The translations under genes and the position numbers were made by a program. A model generated the notes under the pieces. That model had not been told where the DNA came from. It saw only the letters and a program-made list of their open reading frames with translations, and did not search any database. DNA of 64,000 nucleotides from positions 1-64,000 of the forward strand of contig JAAZKE010000096.1 in assembly GCA_012799995.1 (NCBI GenBank). The letters are read 5' to 3'. Positions 10,757 to 20,744 of this stretch are shown one piece after another (position 1 is the stretch's first letter; each line of letters starts with the position of its first letter). Source of the DNA: Chloroflexota bacterium (lineage in GTDB: Bacteria > Chloroflexota > Anaerolineae > Anaerolineales > Anaerolineaceae).

Positions 10757-11338
10757 ATGAAAACATCCCCTCTCTCGAATTTCGTTGACATGGTAAAAAA
10801 CTCCGGGATCACCAACTGTGAAGCTTTGGGGAAAAACGCTCACCGGTTGGTATTGGTCGCTCTTTGGAAAACCGGGCTGGGCAATATCCTGAATGTCTCA
10901 CCAAAAATGACAGGGTCTCATATGGTGATTGATTTTCCGAAAACCGGCTATAAAATGCCGCTCAGCTACACCGAGCAGGACAATACAATTTACGGGCTGG
11001 TCTCGGGCGAAGAAGTATTCCATACGGCGGAATTGCTGGCTGCCAACCAGGTTGTACAGATCTGGATGAAAGATGGCTGGTTCAACGCCAATGCTGAGCT
11101 GTTGCCAAGCGGTGAGACAATTGAACTCCTGCGCAGCTCGCTGCCGAAAGATTTCTTCGGTATCCTTGGCGCTTCTATTCGCAACGGCACTCAAGATCAG
11201 GAAGTACGGCTGCTGCGGATCAATAAAATCTCTCCATTCACCGGTGCCAAAGGCCCGGGGCAATACTCCTGGGTGTGGTTCGCACTCAGCGTTCATCTCT
11301 TTCTCTCGTTGCTTGCGCGACAAGTAAAAAGAAAATAG
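10757..11338 (+). CDS. Conserved hypothetical protein, possibly deazaflavin/FMN split-barrel nitroreductase-like
   Basis: ORF 12 nt after the NYN gene; weak split-barrel-like pattern (VVQIWMKDGWFNANAELLPSGE). Confidence 0.45.
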   Translation: MKTSPLSNFVDMVKNSGITNCEALGKNAHRLVLVALWKTGLGNILNVSPKMTGSHMVIDFPKTGYKMPLSYTEQDNTIYGLVSGEEVFHTAELLAANQVVQIWMKDGWFNANAELLPSGETIELLRSSLPKDFFGILGASIRNGTQDQEVRLLRINKISPFTGAKGPGQYSWVWFALSVHLFLSLLARQVKRK

Positions 11339-11369
11339 AGCCATTCACAAAGGAGCCATTAAACAGCCT

Positions 11370-12596
11370 ATGATGGGATATGGTTATCAACCCCCTGCAC
11401 CGCCGAAGAAAACCAGCAATTCGCCACGAACACTGACAATCCTGATTCTGGCAATTTTAGGAGGGTTTCTTGGCGCATTTTTATTTAACCAATACGATCG
11501 CACGCCCACTTCAGATGGGAATGCCGCCATAAGCCAGGAAGTGACCTCTTTAAAGGCGACAGTAACAGCGCTGGAAAAACAACAAGGTTCGGAACCGGCT
11601 GTTTCTTCCGAGCTGGACATTTCCCATGTCAATATCGAGTCAACGATTACAAGGGTCGTGGAAGAAGTCGGCCCGGCAGTAGTCACCATCACCGCCGAGG
11701 TTCCAGTGACTACTTCGTACTATTGGTTCCCAACCACCCGGAATTCAACCAGCGTTGGCAGCGGAGTGATCATCAGCGATCAGGGGTACATCCTGACCAA
11801 CAACCATGTGGTAGAAGATTCCACCAGCTTAACGGTTGAATTTTCCAATGGTGAACAGGTTCCAGCCAGATTAATCAGTTCCGATGTTTTTACTGACCTG
11901 GCAGTGATCAAAGCCGATGGTATCATGCCAGCAGTCGCCAAATTGGGAGATTCGTCTTTGTTAAAATCCGGCGAAACCGCAATCGCAATCGGATCTCCAC
12001 TGGGCAGCTTTAAAAACACGGTAACAGTGGGTGTGATCAGCGCGACAGGCCGGTTCCTGGAAAGCGACAGCGGCTTTAACATGGAAAATCTGATTCAGAC
12101 GGATGCGGCCATTAATCAGGGAAACTCCGGTGGACCGCTGGTAAACCTGGCTGGCGAAGTGATCGGGATCAATGTGATGATCGTTCGCGGCTCCAGCATG
12201 TCCCAGACCTACGCCGAAGGGCTGGGTTTCGCCATCCCCTCTGATACTGCCCGCCTGATAGCCGAACAGATTATTGAGAATGGCACTTTCAGCCGCCCCT
12301 ACCTTGGGATCCGATGGGTGGATATCAACCCAGCGATGGCATCGCGCTACAACTTCCCAGTCGATTATGGGGTATATGTGTTGGGGGTCGAGTCTGGTTC
12401 TCCGGCATATAACGGTGGTATCCGTAAGCATGACATCCTTTCTAAAATCGGTGATTACGAAATTGACGCGAACAATGCTTTTTATAACTGTCTGTTCAAG
12501 TTCTCGCCGGGCGATACCGTTGTCATTTCGTTGATCCGCAACAACCGGCAGATGACTGTAGAAGTTACGTTGGGAGGAAGCGGGACCAGTTTGTAA
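11370..12596 (+). CDS. Membrane-anchored trypsin-like serine protease with PDZ domain (HtrA/DegP S1C family)
   Basis: YILTNNHVV (His), TDLAVIKAD (Asp), INQGNSGGPLVNLAGEVIGIN (Ser), C-term PDZ. Confidence 0.92.
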   Translation: MMGYGYQPPAPPKKTSNSPRTLTILILAILGGFLGAFLFNQYDRTPTSDGNAAISQEVTSLKATVTALEKQQGSEPAVSSELDISHVNIESTITRVVEEVGPAVVTITAEVPVTTSYYWFPTTRNSTSVGSGVIISDQGYILTNNHVVEDSTSLTVEFSNGEQVPARLISSDVFTDLAVIKADGIMPAVAKLGDSSLLKSGETAIAIGSPLGSFKNTVTVGVISATGRFLESDSGFNMENLIQTDAAINQGNSGGPLVNLAGEVIGINVMIVRGSSMSQTYAEGLGFAIPSDTARLIAEQIIENGTFSRPYLGIRWVDINPAMASRYNFPVDYGVYVLGVESGSPAYNGGIRKHDILSKIGDYEIDANNAFYNCLFKFSPGDTVVISLIRNNRQMTVEVTLGGSGTSL

Positions 12597-12606
12597 GTTT
12601 GCTCTG

Positions 12607-14349
12607 ATGCCTGAATCTGAATCCATCTCACTGAAGACCATCAAATCAGCACTGACGCTGTTCTTTTTCATCGGAGCAGCTGCAGTGTTTTTAACGTTCA
12701 GAAATCCCTCTGAACCTCGGAACAGTGTTTGGCTGGGTTACTCTGCCGAACGATTGGCCTTGGGTATTTTCCTGATTCTGTTACTGATTCTCTTCGCTAT
12801 TGCTTTAGTAGTTGTATCCCGCAAAGCAGACAAAACGCTCAACAAATTGACCCAACTTAACACCTTTCTCGCTCAAGGGGACCGGCTGCTTTTCGCCTGG
12901 CTTACCATTGCAGCGCTGTTGCTGTTTGCGCTGTGGTGTTTTGTTTTCTCATGGCTGTTCATCCTGGCAAACTTCCGACCGGCGATTGGCTGGGCAGGGA
13001 TCATTCTGCTGACAAGTCTGATTGCACTCACACGATCCTATTCTTCAACCTTGCGAAACAGATTGCCAGAATGGCGCGCCCGATATCGCCTGTTCCCGCG
13101 ACTGTCCGATCTTTCAAAGGATCAAAAACATGTTTTTTGGCTGTTGTGCATCCTCGGAATACTCACAATTGTGGTATTGATGCCTTCGAACATAAACGGA
13201 ACAGCTGACTGGAATGCGTTCCAGCGTTACGGCGGGGATGAGTATGTGATCTACCCGATCCTGATGGACGTAATGGCGCCGGGCGAAACCTTTTCTGCCA
13301 CGCTCTATCACCGGTTCATCTACGAGGATTACCATTACGGATACCCATTTTACGCCTGGTCGATAATGGTATTGCAGCCGGTACAATGGCTGCTCGGTGC
13401 TGATTTCCCAGATGCTGTACACATCAATCTGCCTCTTTTGCGCATTATGGTGTCAGTCGTGCCGGTGATTCTGGCAGCGATCATTCTGGTTTACCTGTTC
13501 ACCCAATTCCGTGGGATTCTTATCAGCAGCGCAGTTTTTCTGTTTTTAATCACCGCGCCCGGCACCATGCAGAATAACCAGGGATTCTGGCACCCGGACG
13601 GGCTCAATCTGCTGTTTGTAGTATTGACGATCTACTTTCTGCGGCGTGATCGCTTCCGCTTTGGGCGCAACTATTACCTGTCAGCTTTTTTCTGCGGACT
13701 TTCCATCGCGATTCGACTGTATGGCTTCTTCTTTGCCCCGGCGATTGCGGTTTATCTGTTGATTCCGCTGTTCAAAAAGCAATTATCGCTGGGAAACTCC
13801 ATTCGAAAGGGGCTACTTTTTATCCTGGTCATGACATTGACGATCGCTTTCAGCAGTCCTTACCTGTTTCGCTCTGATGCACGGCAGAACATGCTTGCAA
13901 TCCTCAACGAGAAATCGGGAGAGATGGCCGAAGGATACGCGGGTGATTATGATCCGCGAAACGATTACCGTCCCGGTTGGGATGCCTGGTACCCGGCATT
14001 TGAAGATCATTATGTAGAGATGTTCTGTTTCTTCTTCTTGATTTTTTCGATGGTCGTCGGTTTTGTTATCGGTAATCATCGGTTAACCCACCTGATTACT
14101 TTTTTGTGGTTTGTAACGATCACCGGGTACCTGATTTTCTTTGTGGCAGTAAAATCAACCCAATACGTCCTGCCGGCATTGCTTCCCTTAATGGCAGCTA
14201 TCTTCAGCTTGCCAATCACGCTGCAGGACTGGCAGTCAGCAGCCTTTTACAAAAAGAAACAGCTGGTGACAGCTGCCTGGATTACTTCGATTGGAATTTT
14301 TCTTGCCCAATTGATCATTAACCTCATCAAGATTGCGCCGCGCTTCTGA
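12607..14349 (+). CDS. Multi-pass membrane protein, GT39/ArnT-like glycosyltransferase
   Basis: Many hydrophobic helices; GGDEYVIYPILMDVMAPGETF, HPDGLNLLFVVLTIYFL, AIRLYGFFFAPAI typical of PMT-type architecture. Confidence 0.6.
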   Translation: MPESESISLKTIKSALTLFFFIGAAAVFLTFRNPSEPRNSVWLGYSAERLALGIFLILLLILFAIALVVVSRKADKTLNKLTQLNTFLAQGDRLLFAWLTIAALLLFALWCFVFSWLFILANFRPAIGWAGIILLTSLIALTRSYSSTLRNRLPEWRARYRLFPRLSDLSKDQKHVFWLLCILGILTIVVLMPSNINGTADWNAFQRYGGDEYVIYPILMDVMAPGETFSATLYHRFIYEDYHYGYPFYAWSIMVLQPVQWLLGADFPDAVHINLPLLRIMVSVVPVILAAIILVYLFTQFRGILISSAVFLFLITAPGTMQNNQGFWHPDGLNLLFVVLTIYFLRRDRFRFGRNYYLSAFFCGLSIAIRLYGFFFAPAIAVYLLIPLFKKQLSLGNSIRKGLLFILVMTLTIAFSSPYLFRSDARQNMLAILNEKSGEMAEGYAGDYDPRNDYRPGWDAWYPAFEDHYVEMFCFFFLIFSMVVGFVIGNHRLTHLITFLWFVTITGYLIFFVAVKSTQYVLPALLPLMAAIFSLPITLQDWQSAAFYKKKQLVTAAWITSIGIFLAQLIINLIKIAPRF

Positions 14350-14444
14350 TCGCTTTCTATGGGGAACTTTCCTGAAAAGTTTTCCATAATACTTTATCGA
14401 ATCAAGAGAACTATCATCGAACATTGAACTAAAGGAGAGTTTGT

Positions 14445-15629
14445 ATGCAGACATGGAACCGCGAACAACAGGAAATTATTGATACGATCGATCAGAATAC
14501 CGAAATCATTCTGAACGTTTTACATGAAATCCACAGCAACCCCGAGCTTGGAAACCGTGAATTCAAAGCGACTGCGCTGCTGCAAAAAACGCTCGCGGAC
14601 GCTGGATTCACTGTAACGCCAAACTTCGCCGGGATCGAAACTGCCTTTATCGCTCAAAAAGGCAGCGGAGCAAACCCCAAAATAGCCTATCTGTGCGAAT
14701 ACGATGCTTTGCCGGAAATCGGTCATGCCTGCGGCCACAATGTGATCGCAGCCACCTCACTGGCAGCCGGCATTGGACTAGCGAGTGTAATTGATCGCGT
14801 GGGCGGAACCGTATATGTGATTGGCACGCCAGCGGAAGAAACCCAGGGAGCCAAAGTTGCGATGGTCGACCAACAGCTGTTCAAAGATTATGACGCGGCG
14901 ATGATGATTCATGCCTACAACCACAATTATCGCTTTACCAATGCGCTGGCAGTGATGCGCTTCCAACTCGCTTTTAAAGGAAAGCCATCACATGCTTCCG
15001 GCTCCCCCTGGGAAGGGATTAATGCATTGGATGCGATGAATCTGACATTTGCAGGGATCAGTGCCTTTCGCCAGCAGATGAAGCCGGATTGGCGGGTTCA
15101 TGGCATCATCACAGACGGAGGAACAGCGCCAAACATCATTCCCGAACGCACAGTAGCCAGGTTTTACCTGCGGGCAGGACTGGACAGAGAGCTGGAGATT
15201 CTATTTGAACGTTTCAAGAACATCGTCAATGGCGCTGCCTTGATGACAGGCGCAACCGCTGAACTGTTCGATTTCGGCGCACGTTATGACTGCATGACCA
15301 ACAATCGCCCATTGGCGGAGCGTACCGAGAAATATGCAGTCGAGGGACTGGGAGCGGGCTCATTCGATGAAGCCCCCGCCTCTTTCGGATCAATTGACAT
15401 GGGAAATGTTTCAGGACAATGTCCCGCAATTCATATGCTGATCGGGATCACCGAAGGGAAAGAGATTCCCCTTCACACACCAGAATTTCGCGAGGCCGCC
15501 ATCTCCCCGTCAGCGCAGGCAGAGACGATCCGCATGGGGAAAGCGCTCGCATTGACGGGGCTGGATGTGATTAATGATGAGGGATTCCGCCGAGCCGTGC
15601 GCATGGAGTTTGACCACGTCCACCAATAG
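14445..15629 (+). CDS. M20 family metallopeptidase/amidohydrolase (AbgB-like)
   Basis: HSNPELGNREFKA, AYLCEYDALPEIGHACGHNVIAATSL, GTPAEETQGAK. Confidence 0.88.
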   Translation: MQTWNREQQEIIDTIDQNTEIILNVLHEIHSNPELGNREFKATALLQKTLADAGFTVTPNFAGIETAFIAQKGSGANPKIAYLCEYDALPEIGHACGHNVIAATSLAAGIGLASVIDRVGGTVYVIGTPAEETQGAKVAMVDQQLFKDYDAAMMIHAYNHNYRFTNALAVMRFQLAFKGKPSHASGSPWEGINALDAMNLTFAGISAFRQQMKPDWRVHGIITDGGTAPNIIPERTVARFYLRAGLDRELEILFERFKNIVNGAALMTGATAELFDFGARYDCMTNNRPLAERTEKYAVEGLGAGSFDEAPASFGSIDMGNVSGQCPAIHMLIGITEGKEIPLHTPEFREAAISPSAQAETIRMGKALALTGLDVINDEGFRRAVRMEFDHVHQ

Positions 15630-15698
15630 AATTTTTACCAACCAATCTCACATTCAAAAACCACAGCTCATCAGGGCGATGATTGGTTCCGGTATTGC

Positions 15699-15729
15699 TT
15701 GACAATGACGCAACGTCATCGTTTATGCT
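15699..15729 (+). promoter_or_regulatory. MerR-family type promoter/operator
   Basis: TTGACA - 19 nt - TATGCT; spacer holds the perfect inverted repeat ATGACG-CAA-CGTCAT (15705-15719). Confidence 0.85.
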
Positions 15730-15750
15730 GAATAAAAAGGGGAACCAAAA

Positions 15751-16758
15751 ATGAAAAAGCTCTGGAAAATATTGAAAGCCATCTTAAAGGTGATTGGGAT
15801 CGTATTCGCAACGCTGTCAGCCCTGCTGCTTCTGGCGGTCATCCTTTTGCAGCTCACGGAAAAGGGAGGTGATGTAGGCTCCTGGCGCTCCTCCGAAATC
15901 CGTGAAAACTACGAAAGTGAATATAAAAAGGCCATGAAGGCATTGCCAAATCCGGCGCAGAGGCTGGATATTCCAACGAGTTTTGGCACGGTGCGCGTGT
16001 ATATCTGGCCTGGTGATGATCCTGAACATAAATATCCATTGCTGTTGTTACCAGGGCGGGCTTCAGGTGTGCCGATGTGGTCAGAAAATTTACCTGGATT
16101 GATCTCTCAGCGTACCGTTTTAGCATTGGACGCATTAGGAGACAGTGGACTGAGCGAACAAACGAAAAAAATCAGCAATTCACAGGAGCAGGCAGAATGG
16201 TTAAAACAAACCCTGGATGCATTGCCCTTTGAAAAGGTGCACCTCGTCGGGCATTCCTTTGGTGGGTGGAGCGCAGCCAACTTTGCTTCCCGCTATCCGG
16301 ATCAAGTTGCCTCGCTGATCCTTTTGGAACCGGTCTTCACGTTTCAGGGCATCCATCCTTCTTTTTACATTAAAGCCATACCCTCCATGATCCCATTCCT
16401 CCCCAAAAGGATGAAAGAAGCCATGTTGCGGGAACTCGGTGGAGGCGCTGAAATAAATCCAGACGACCCCGTGGGCATGATGATCGCAGCTGCCACCAGC
16501 GGTTATGTCTCCAAATTGCCTCTGCCAGACCAGATCACCACTATCCAAATGGAGAGCTGGCTGATGCCGGTATACGTTGCAATGGCTGCAAAAAGCCCTC
16601 TTCATGACGCTTATGCAGCTGAAAAAACTGCCCGCGACCATGTCAAAGATCTTACAATAAAGGTATGGCAAGAGGCTACCCACTCCCTGCCGATGGAAGC
16701 AGCGGAGGAGATCGATCAGGAGATATTGAAATTTACTACTGATGTCGAAAAAAGATGA
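15751..16758 (+). CDS. Alpha/beta hydrolase
   Basis: VHLVGHSFGGWSAANFASRYPDQV nucleophile elbow; N-terminal TM segment. Confidence 0.85.
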   Translation: MKKLWKILKAILKVIGIVFATLSALLLLAVILLQLTEKGGDVGSWRSSEIRENYESEYKKAMKALPNPAQRLDIPTSFGTVRVYIWPGDDPEHKYPLLLLPGRASGVPMWSENLPGLISQRTVLALDALGDSGLSEQTKKISNSQEQAEWLKQTLDALPFEKVHLVGHSFGGWSAANFASRYPDQVASLILLEPVFTFQGIHPSFYIKAIPSMIPFLPKRMKEAMLRELGGGAEINPDDPVGMMIAAATSGYVSKLPLPDQITTIQMESWLMPVYVAMAAKSPLHDAYAAEKTARDHVKDLTIKVWQEATHSLPMEAAEEIDQEILKFTTDVEKR

Positions 16759-17491
16759 ATCCTGCCGCATGCAAACCGGTACTGCCGCTCGCAGCGCCGG
16801 CGTCTCGCTGCGCACTCTGCAATACTATGACCGAATCGGACTGCTTCCCGCCGGTGGCCGCCAGGCGAATGGCATGCGCTATTATACGGGAGAACAGCTC
16901 CTGAGACTGGAACAGATTCTTTTTTATAAAAATATGGGCTTCTCCCTCGCTGAAATCCGTGACATCCTGGAAAAGAAAGAGTCATTAGAAATAGATGCGC
17001 TCCTCAATAGTCAAGAACGGTCAGTGTATGCCAAAATTGAGAACCTGTACTCCATTATCGGCGCACTGGATGCAGCCCGGCAGCTGTTCAAGGCAGGCAT
17101 CCAACCTCCTTGGGGGCACATCTCTGCGCTGATCACCAGCCTTTCCGGTACAGAAACAAGACACTGGGATGGATATGCCTTGAGCCCGGACGATGCAGCC
17201 CGATTTACCGCTGTACTTCATACGCATGAAAATGCTTTTGCCCTGTTCCATGATTTAAAAAAGCTCATCATTAAGGCATCCGTATTTCAGGCTGCCGGAG
17301 TCTCACCTTCAGCGCCCATCGCAGAACGGCTACGTCAGGAGTGGCAGGAATATGGCATCTGGATGGAGCAGAATCATCCTGAATTACTGGCAAGTTTCAA
17401 GAAACTGGACGAGAATCAACAGATCTTCGAGGCTGAGCTATATGCCAGCGCGCTGGCATTCCTGAATTTTTCGTCAGCCAATTCCGACTGA
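16742..17491 (+). CDS. MerR family transcriptional regulator
   Basis: TAARSAGVSLRTLQYYDRIGLLPAGGRQANGMRYYTGEQLLRLEQILFYKNMGFSLAEI; overlaps the hydrolase gene by 17 nt. Confidence 0.9.
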   Translation: MSKKDESCRMQTGTAARSAGVSLRTLQYYDRIGLLPAGGRQANGMRYYTGEQLLRLEQILFYKNMGFSLAEIRDILEKKESLEIDALLNSQERSVYAKIENLYSIIGALDAARQLFKAGIQPPWGHISALITSLSGTETRHWDGYALSPDDAARFTAVLHTHENAFALFHDLKKLIIKASVFQAAGVSPSAPIAERLRQEWQEYGIWMEQNHPELLASFKKLDENQQIFEAELYASALAFLNFSSANSD

Positions 17492-17581
17492 ATGCGTTTG
17501 CATCCTTTTGGATAGAACAGGAATTTAAAAAGGTCCTCCCGTATATCGATTGGAAAGGGGTTTCTCGAATCGATTTAAAAT

Positions 17582-18322
17582 TTAAGCGGAAGGAAGGATG
17601 GCTGGCAGCAATACGTCAATATTGCCATGGAGCACCACCGCCGCCTCGTCATCGAATGGCGTTGGGTCACGGTTGAGGATGATCAGGCGATCTCCGCTGT
17701 AATAACGTAATAATCCGGCAGCCGGATAAACCACCAATGAAGTGCCACCAACTATCATCGCGTCTGCACTGGAAATTGCCCTGATCGCTTCTTTTAATAC
17801 GTCTTCGTCAAGCATCTCCTCATAGAGCACCACATCCGGGCGGATCAGTCCTCCGCATTTCTGGCAGCGCGGAACTTCTTCAGCCTGGATGACTTCCTGA
17901 TATTGGGCGGGTCTGCCACATCTCATACAATAGTAGCGATTGAGATTACCATGCAATTCAAGCACCCGGGTTGAGCCAGCCTGCTGATGCAGCCCATCGA
18001 TGTTTTGGGTGATGATCGCCAGTAGCCGTCCCTGTCTTTCCAGTTCCACCAGCGCATGATGCGCCGGATTCGGTTTGGCGTCTGGGAAGGTCAAATATTT
18101 GCGCTGGAACCGATAATAGTCAGCCGGATGGCTGACAAAATAGTGATGGCTCAAAATCGTCTCCGGAGGAATGATTGTGTCCATTTCACGGTTATACAAC
18201 CCATCTGCCGAACGAAAATCGGGAATATTCGATGCAGTGGAAACGCCTGCGCCACCAAAGAAAACGATCTTCTGGCTCAAAGTGAGCAGTTCCTTCGCCT
18301 GTTGAATCAATTTGTTATCCAT
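17582..18322 (-). CDS. cobB: Sir2-family NAD-dependent protein deacylase
   Basis: FFGGAGVSTASNIPDFRSADGLYN, ITQNIDGLHQQAG, ELHGN, CxxC zinc pairs (CMRCG, CQKCG). ATG at 18322 preferred over 18334. Confidence 0.9.
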   Translation of the reverse strand: MDNKLIQQAKELLTLSQKIVFFGGAGVSTASNIPDFRSADGLYNREMDTIIPPETILSHHYFVSHPADYYRFQRKYLTFPDAKPNPAHHALVELERQGRLLAIITQNIDGLHQQAGSTRVLELHGNLNRYYCMRCGRPAQYQEVIQAEEVPRCQKCGGLIRPDVVLYEEMLDEDVLKEAIRAISSADAMIVGGTSLVVYPAAGLLRYYSGDRLIILNRDPTPFDDEAAVVLHGNIDVLLPAILPSA

Positions 18323-18372
18323 GTTAAATAGCATATCACAGACGGGCAGTTCGGACGCAACCAGTTGGGAAC

Positions 18373-18404
18373 AAAAAAGCGTGACCCGGTCATCAGATCA
18401 CGCT
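18373..18404 (-). terminator. Rho-independent terminator downstream of metK
   Basis: Minus strand AGCGTGA-TCTGATGACCGGG-TCACGCT followed by TTTTT. Confidence 0.75.
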
Positions 18405-18425
18405 CTTCCATTCACGAAAAGGGAA

Positions 18426-19637
18426 TTATTTCAGCGCCTTTTTCAGCTCTTCGACTTTATCGGTTTTTTCCCAGGTAAAGTCAGCATCTTCACGGCCAAA
18501 ATGACCATAGTTAGAGGTTTTGCGATAAATCGGGCGGCGCAGATTCAGATTTTTAATGATCGCACCTGGGCGCAGGTCAAAGGTCTTATCGACCAGCGCT
18601 GCCAGTTCCAGATCATTCAGTTTGCCGGTGCCAAAGGTTTCCACGTTAATGCTGATCGGTTTGGCAACCCCAATCGCGTAGGAAATCTGGATTTCACAGC
18701 GGTCAGCCAACCCGGCTGCCACAATATTTTTTGCCACATAGCGCGCTGCATAGCTGGCTGAGCGATCAACCTTGGTACAGTCTTTGCCGCTGAAGCAACC
18801 GCCGCCATGCCGTCCCATCCCACCGTAGGAGTCCACAATGATCTTACGACCAGTCAAGCCGGAATCTCCCAGCGGGCCACCGACGGTGAATTCACCAGTT
18901 GGGTTTACAAAAACTTTCAAGTCCGCGTCAATCAGTTCTTTCGGCAACACCGGATCGATCACCATTTTTCGGATGGCAGCTTCAATTTCATCATGGCGGT
19001 TGCGCATAGAGGTCGAATGCTGCGTGCTGATGACCACCGTGTCAATGCGTTTCGGTTTCCCATAGGAATATTCAACTGTCACCTGGCTCTTTCCATCAGG
19101 ATAAACCCAGGGCAACAACCCGCTCTTGCGCACTTCAGTCAGTTTTTCCGCCAGGCGATGAGCCAAGTGGATCGGCAGCGGCATCAACACATCGGTTTCG
19201 TTGCAGGCATAGCCAAACATCATCCCCTGATCGCCCGCGCCAACATCCTCAATCCCGGTGCCAGCTGAATCACCATGTTTTGCTTCCTGCGATTTGTCCA
19301 CACCCAAAGCAATATCCGGTGATTGGGTGGATATGGATGAAAGCACGCCACAGGTATTACCATCGAAGCACTTGTCGCTGCAGTCATAGCCAACGTCTCT
19401 GACGACTTCACGGACCACATCATCAAAATTTACAAAAGCCTCGGTAGTGATTTCGCCGAAAATCATCACGAAACCGGTTTTGGACGCTGCTTCACAGGCA
19501 ACCCGCGAATAGGGGTCCTGCTCATAGCAGGCATCAAGAATTGCATCGCTGATCTGATCACAGAGTTTGTCGGGATGCCCTTCCGTTACCGATTCTGAGG
19601 TGAACAGGAATTTGGGCGAACTCATAAAGGTAGACAT
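18426..19637 (-). CDS. metK: S-adenosylmethionine synthetase
   Basis: [64 protein letters not shown]. Confidence 0.95.
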   Translation of the reverse strand: MSTFMSSPKFLFTSESVTEGHPDKLCDQISDAILDACYEQDPYSRVACEAASKTGFVMIFGEITTEAFVNFDDVVREVVRDVGYDCSDKCFDGNTCGVLSSISTQSPDIALGVDKSQEAKHGDSAGTGIEDVGAGDQGMMFGYACNETDVLMPLPIHLAHRLAEKLTEVRKSGLLPWVYPDGKSQVTVEYSYGKPKRIDTVVISTQHSTSMRNRHDEIEAAIRKMVIDPVLPKELIDADLKVFVNPTGEFTVGGPLGDSGLTGRKIIVDSYGGMGRHGGGCFSGKDCTKVDRSASYAARYVAKNIVAAGLADRCEIQISYAIGVAKPISINVETFGTGKLNDLELAALVDKTFDLRPGAIIKNLNLRRPIYRKTSNYGHFGREDADFTWEKTDKVEELKKALK

Positions 19638-19653
19638 AGATAATTTCCTCCAT

Positions 19654-19682
19654 AAAAAAACCCCCTGTCATGATTAGGGGGT
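19654..19682 (-). terminator. Expression-platform terminator of the metK leader
   Basis: Minus strand ACCCCCT-AATCATGAC-AGGGGGT then a T-run, immediately before the metK Shine-Dalgarno. Confidence 0.8.
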
Positions 19683-19699
19683 GCGATTTCAATCGTGCC

Positions 19700-19802
<103 letters not shown>

Positions 19803-19829
19803 CGCCACAGGGGCTATTAATTATTCGTA

Positions 19830-19858
19830 ATTAAAACACACGGCGCCCTGATTGTCAA
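19830..19858 (-). promoter_or_regulatory. Predicted sigma-70-type promoter of the metK leader
   Basis: Minus strand TTGACA (19853-19858) - 17 nt - TTTAAT (19830-19835). Confidence 0.65.
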
Positions 19859-19871
19859 ATCGGGCACCGTG
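19839..19871 (-). terminator. Hairpin ending the ABC/sugar operon (weak Rho-independent terminator)
   Basis: Minus strand CACGGTGCCC-loop-GGGCGCCGTG (one G-U pair) followed by TGTTTTAATT. Confidence 0.55.
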
Positions 19872-19898
19872 ATGAAATTGAGAATATTTGAGACCAGT

Positions 19899-20741
19899 TT
19901 AACCCTTTACTGCTCCGGCTGTCATTCCGCGGATGACATAACGCTGTGTAATTACCGCTAAAACCAGAATCGGCAACGTGATAACAGTTGCAGCTGCCAT
20001 CAGCCCTCCCCAGTCAATGGAGGCATACGAAATGAAGTTGTAAATTGCTACCGGAACCGTCCTGGTCCGGTTGGTTGCAAGCACAATCGAGAACATGAAA
20101 TTGTTCCAGGAAAAGGTAAACGAAAGGATGGTTGCAGTTACAATCCCCGGAACGGAAAGCGGCAGCACGATGGAAACAAAGGTCCTAAGCGAACTGGCAC
20201 CGTCCACAACCGCAGCTTCACCCAGCTCTTTTGGCAGACTCTCAAAAAACGGGGTCATCAACCATACAATGAACGGCAGCCCGGTGAGCATGTGAGCCAA
20301 AATCAGCGAGGTGTAGGTGTCCACCATCTTCAATTCGCGGAACATGATGTAGAGTGGCAGTAAAAATGTGATTCCAGGCACAATCCTGGAGGTCAAAATC
20401 AGCATCGAGAGCTTTTTCTGCCCATGACGGGCGATGGAGTAGGATGCCGGCAGGCCAATCAGAAGTCCAAAAAAGGTAGACCCGGCAGCAACAATCACAC
20501 TGTTCTTAATGAACTTGAAGAAGTTTTGCTGGACAAAGACCTTCTGATAATTATCCATCGTCAACCCTTTCAACCAGTTGACGGGCAATTTGGAAAGCTC
20601 GATCGGTGTTTTAAATGAACAGTACACCATCCAGAGAAAGGGGCTGAGGAAAATCACCAGCAGAATAAAAATCGCGACAAAATACAGAACGCTGAATATT
20701 CTACGTTGGGTTCTATACATGGATGTTTTTTTCGCTGCCAT
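19899..20741 (-). CDS. Carbohydrate ABC transporter permease (MalG-like)
   Basis: EAAxxDGAS motif (ELGEAAVVDGASSLRTFVSIVLPLSVPGI). Confidence 0.92.
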   Translation of the reverse strand: MAAKKTSMYRTQRRIFSVLYFVAIFILLVIFLSPFLWMVYCSFKTPIELSKLPVNWLKGLTMDNYQKVFVQQNFFKFIKNSVIVAAGSTFFGLLIGLPASYSIARHGQKKLSMLILTSRIVPGITFLLPLYIMFRELKMVDTYTSLILAHMLTGLPFIVWLMTPFFESLPKELGEAAVVDGASSLRTFVSIVLPLSVPGIVTATILSFTFSWNNFMFSIVLATNRTRTVPVAIYNFISYASIDWGGLMAAATVITLPILVLAVITQRYVIRGMTAGAVKG

Positions 20742-20744
20742 CGC

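Noticed and set aside
14355-14395. GGGGAACTTT/AAAGTTTTCC hairpin after the GT39-like gene
   Set aside because: Two G-U pairs and no real T-run; too weak to call a terminator.
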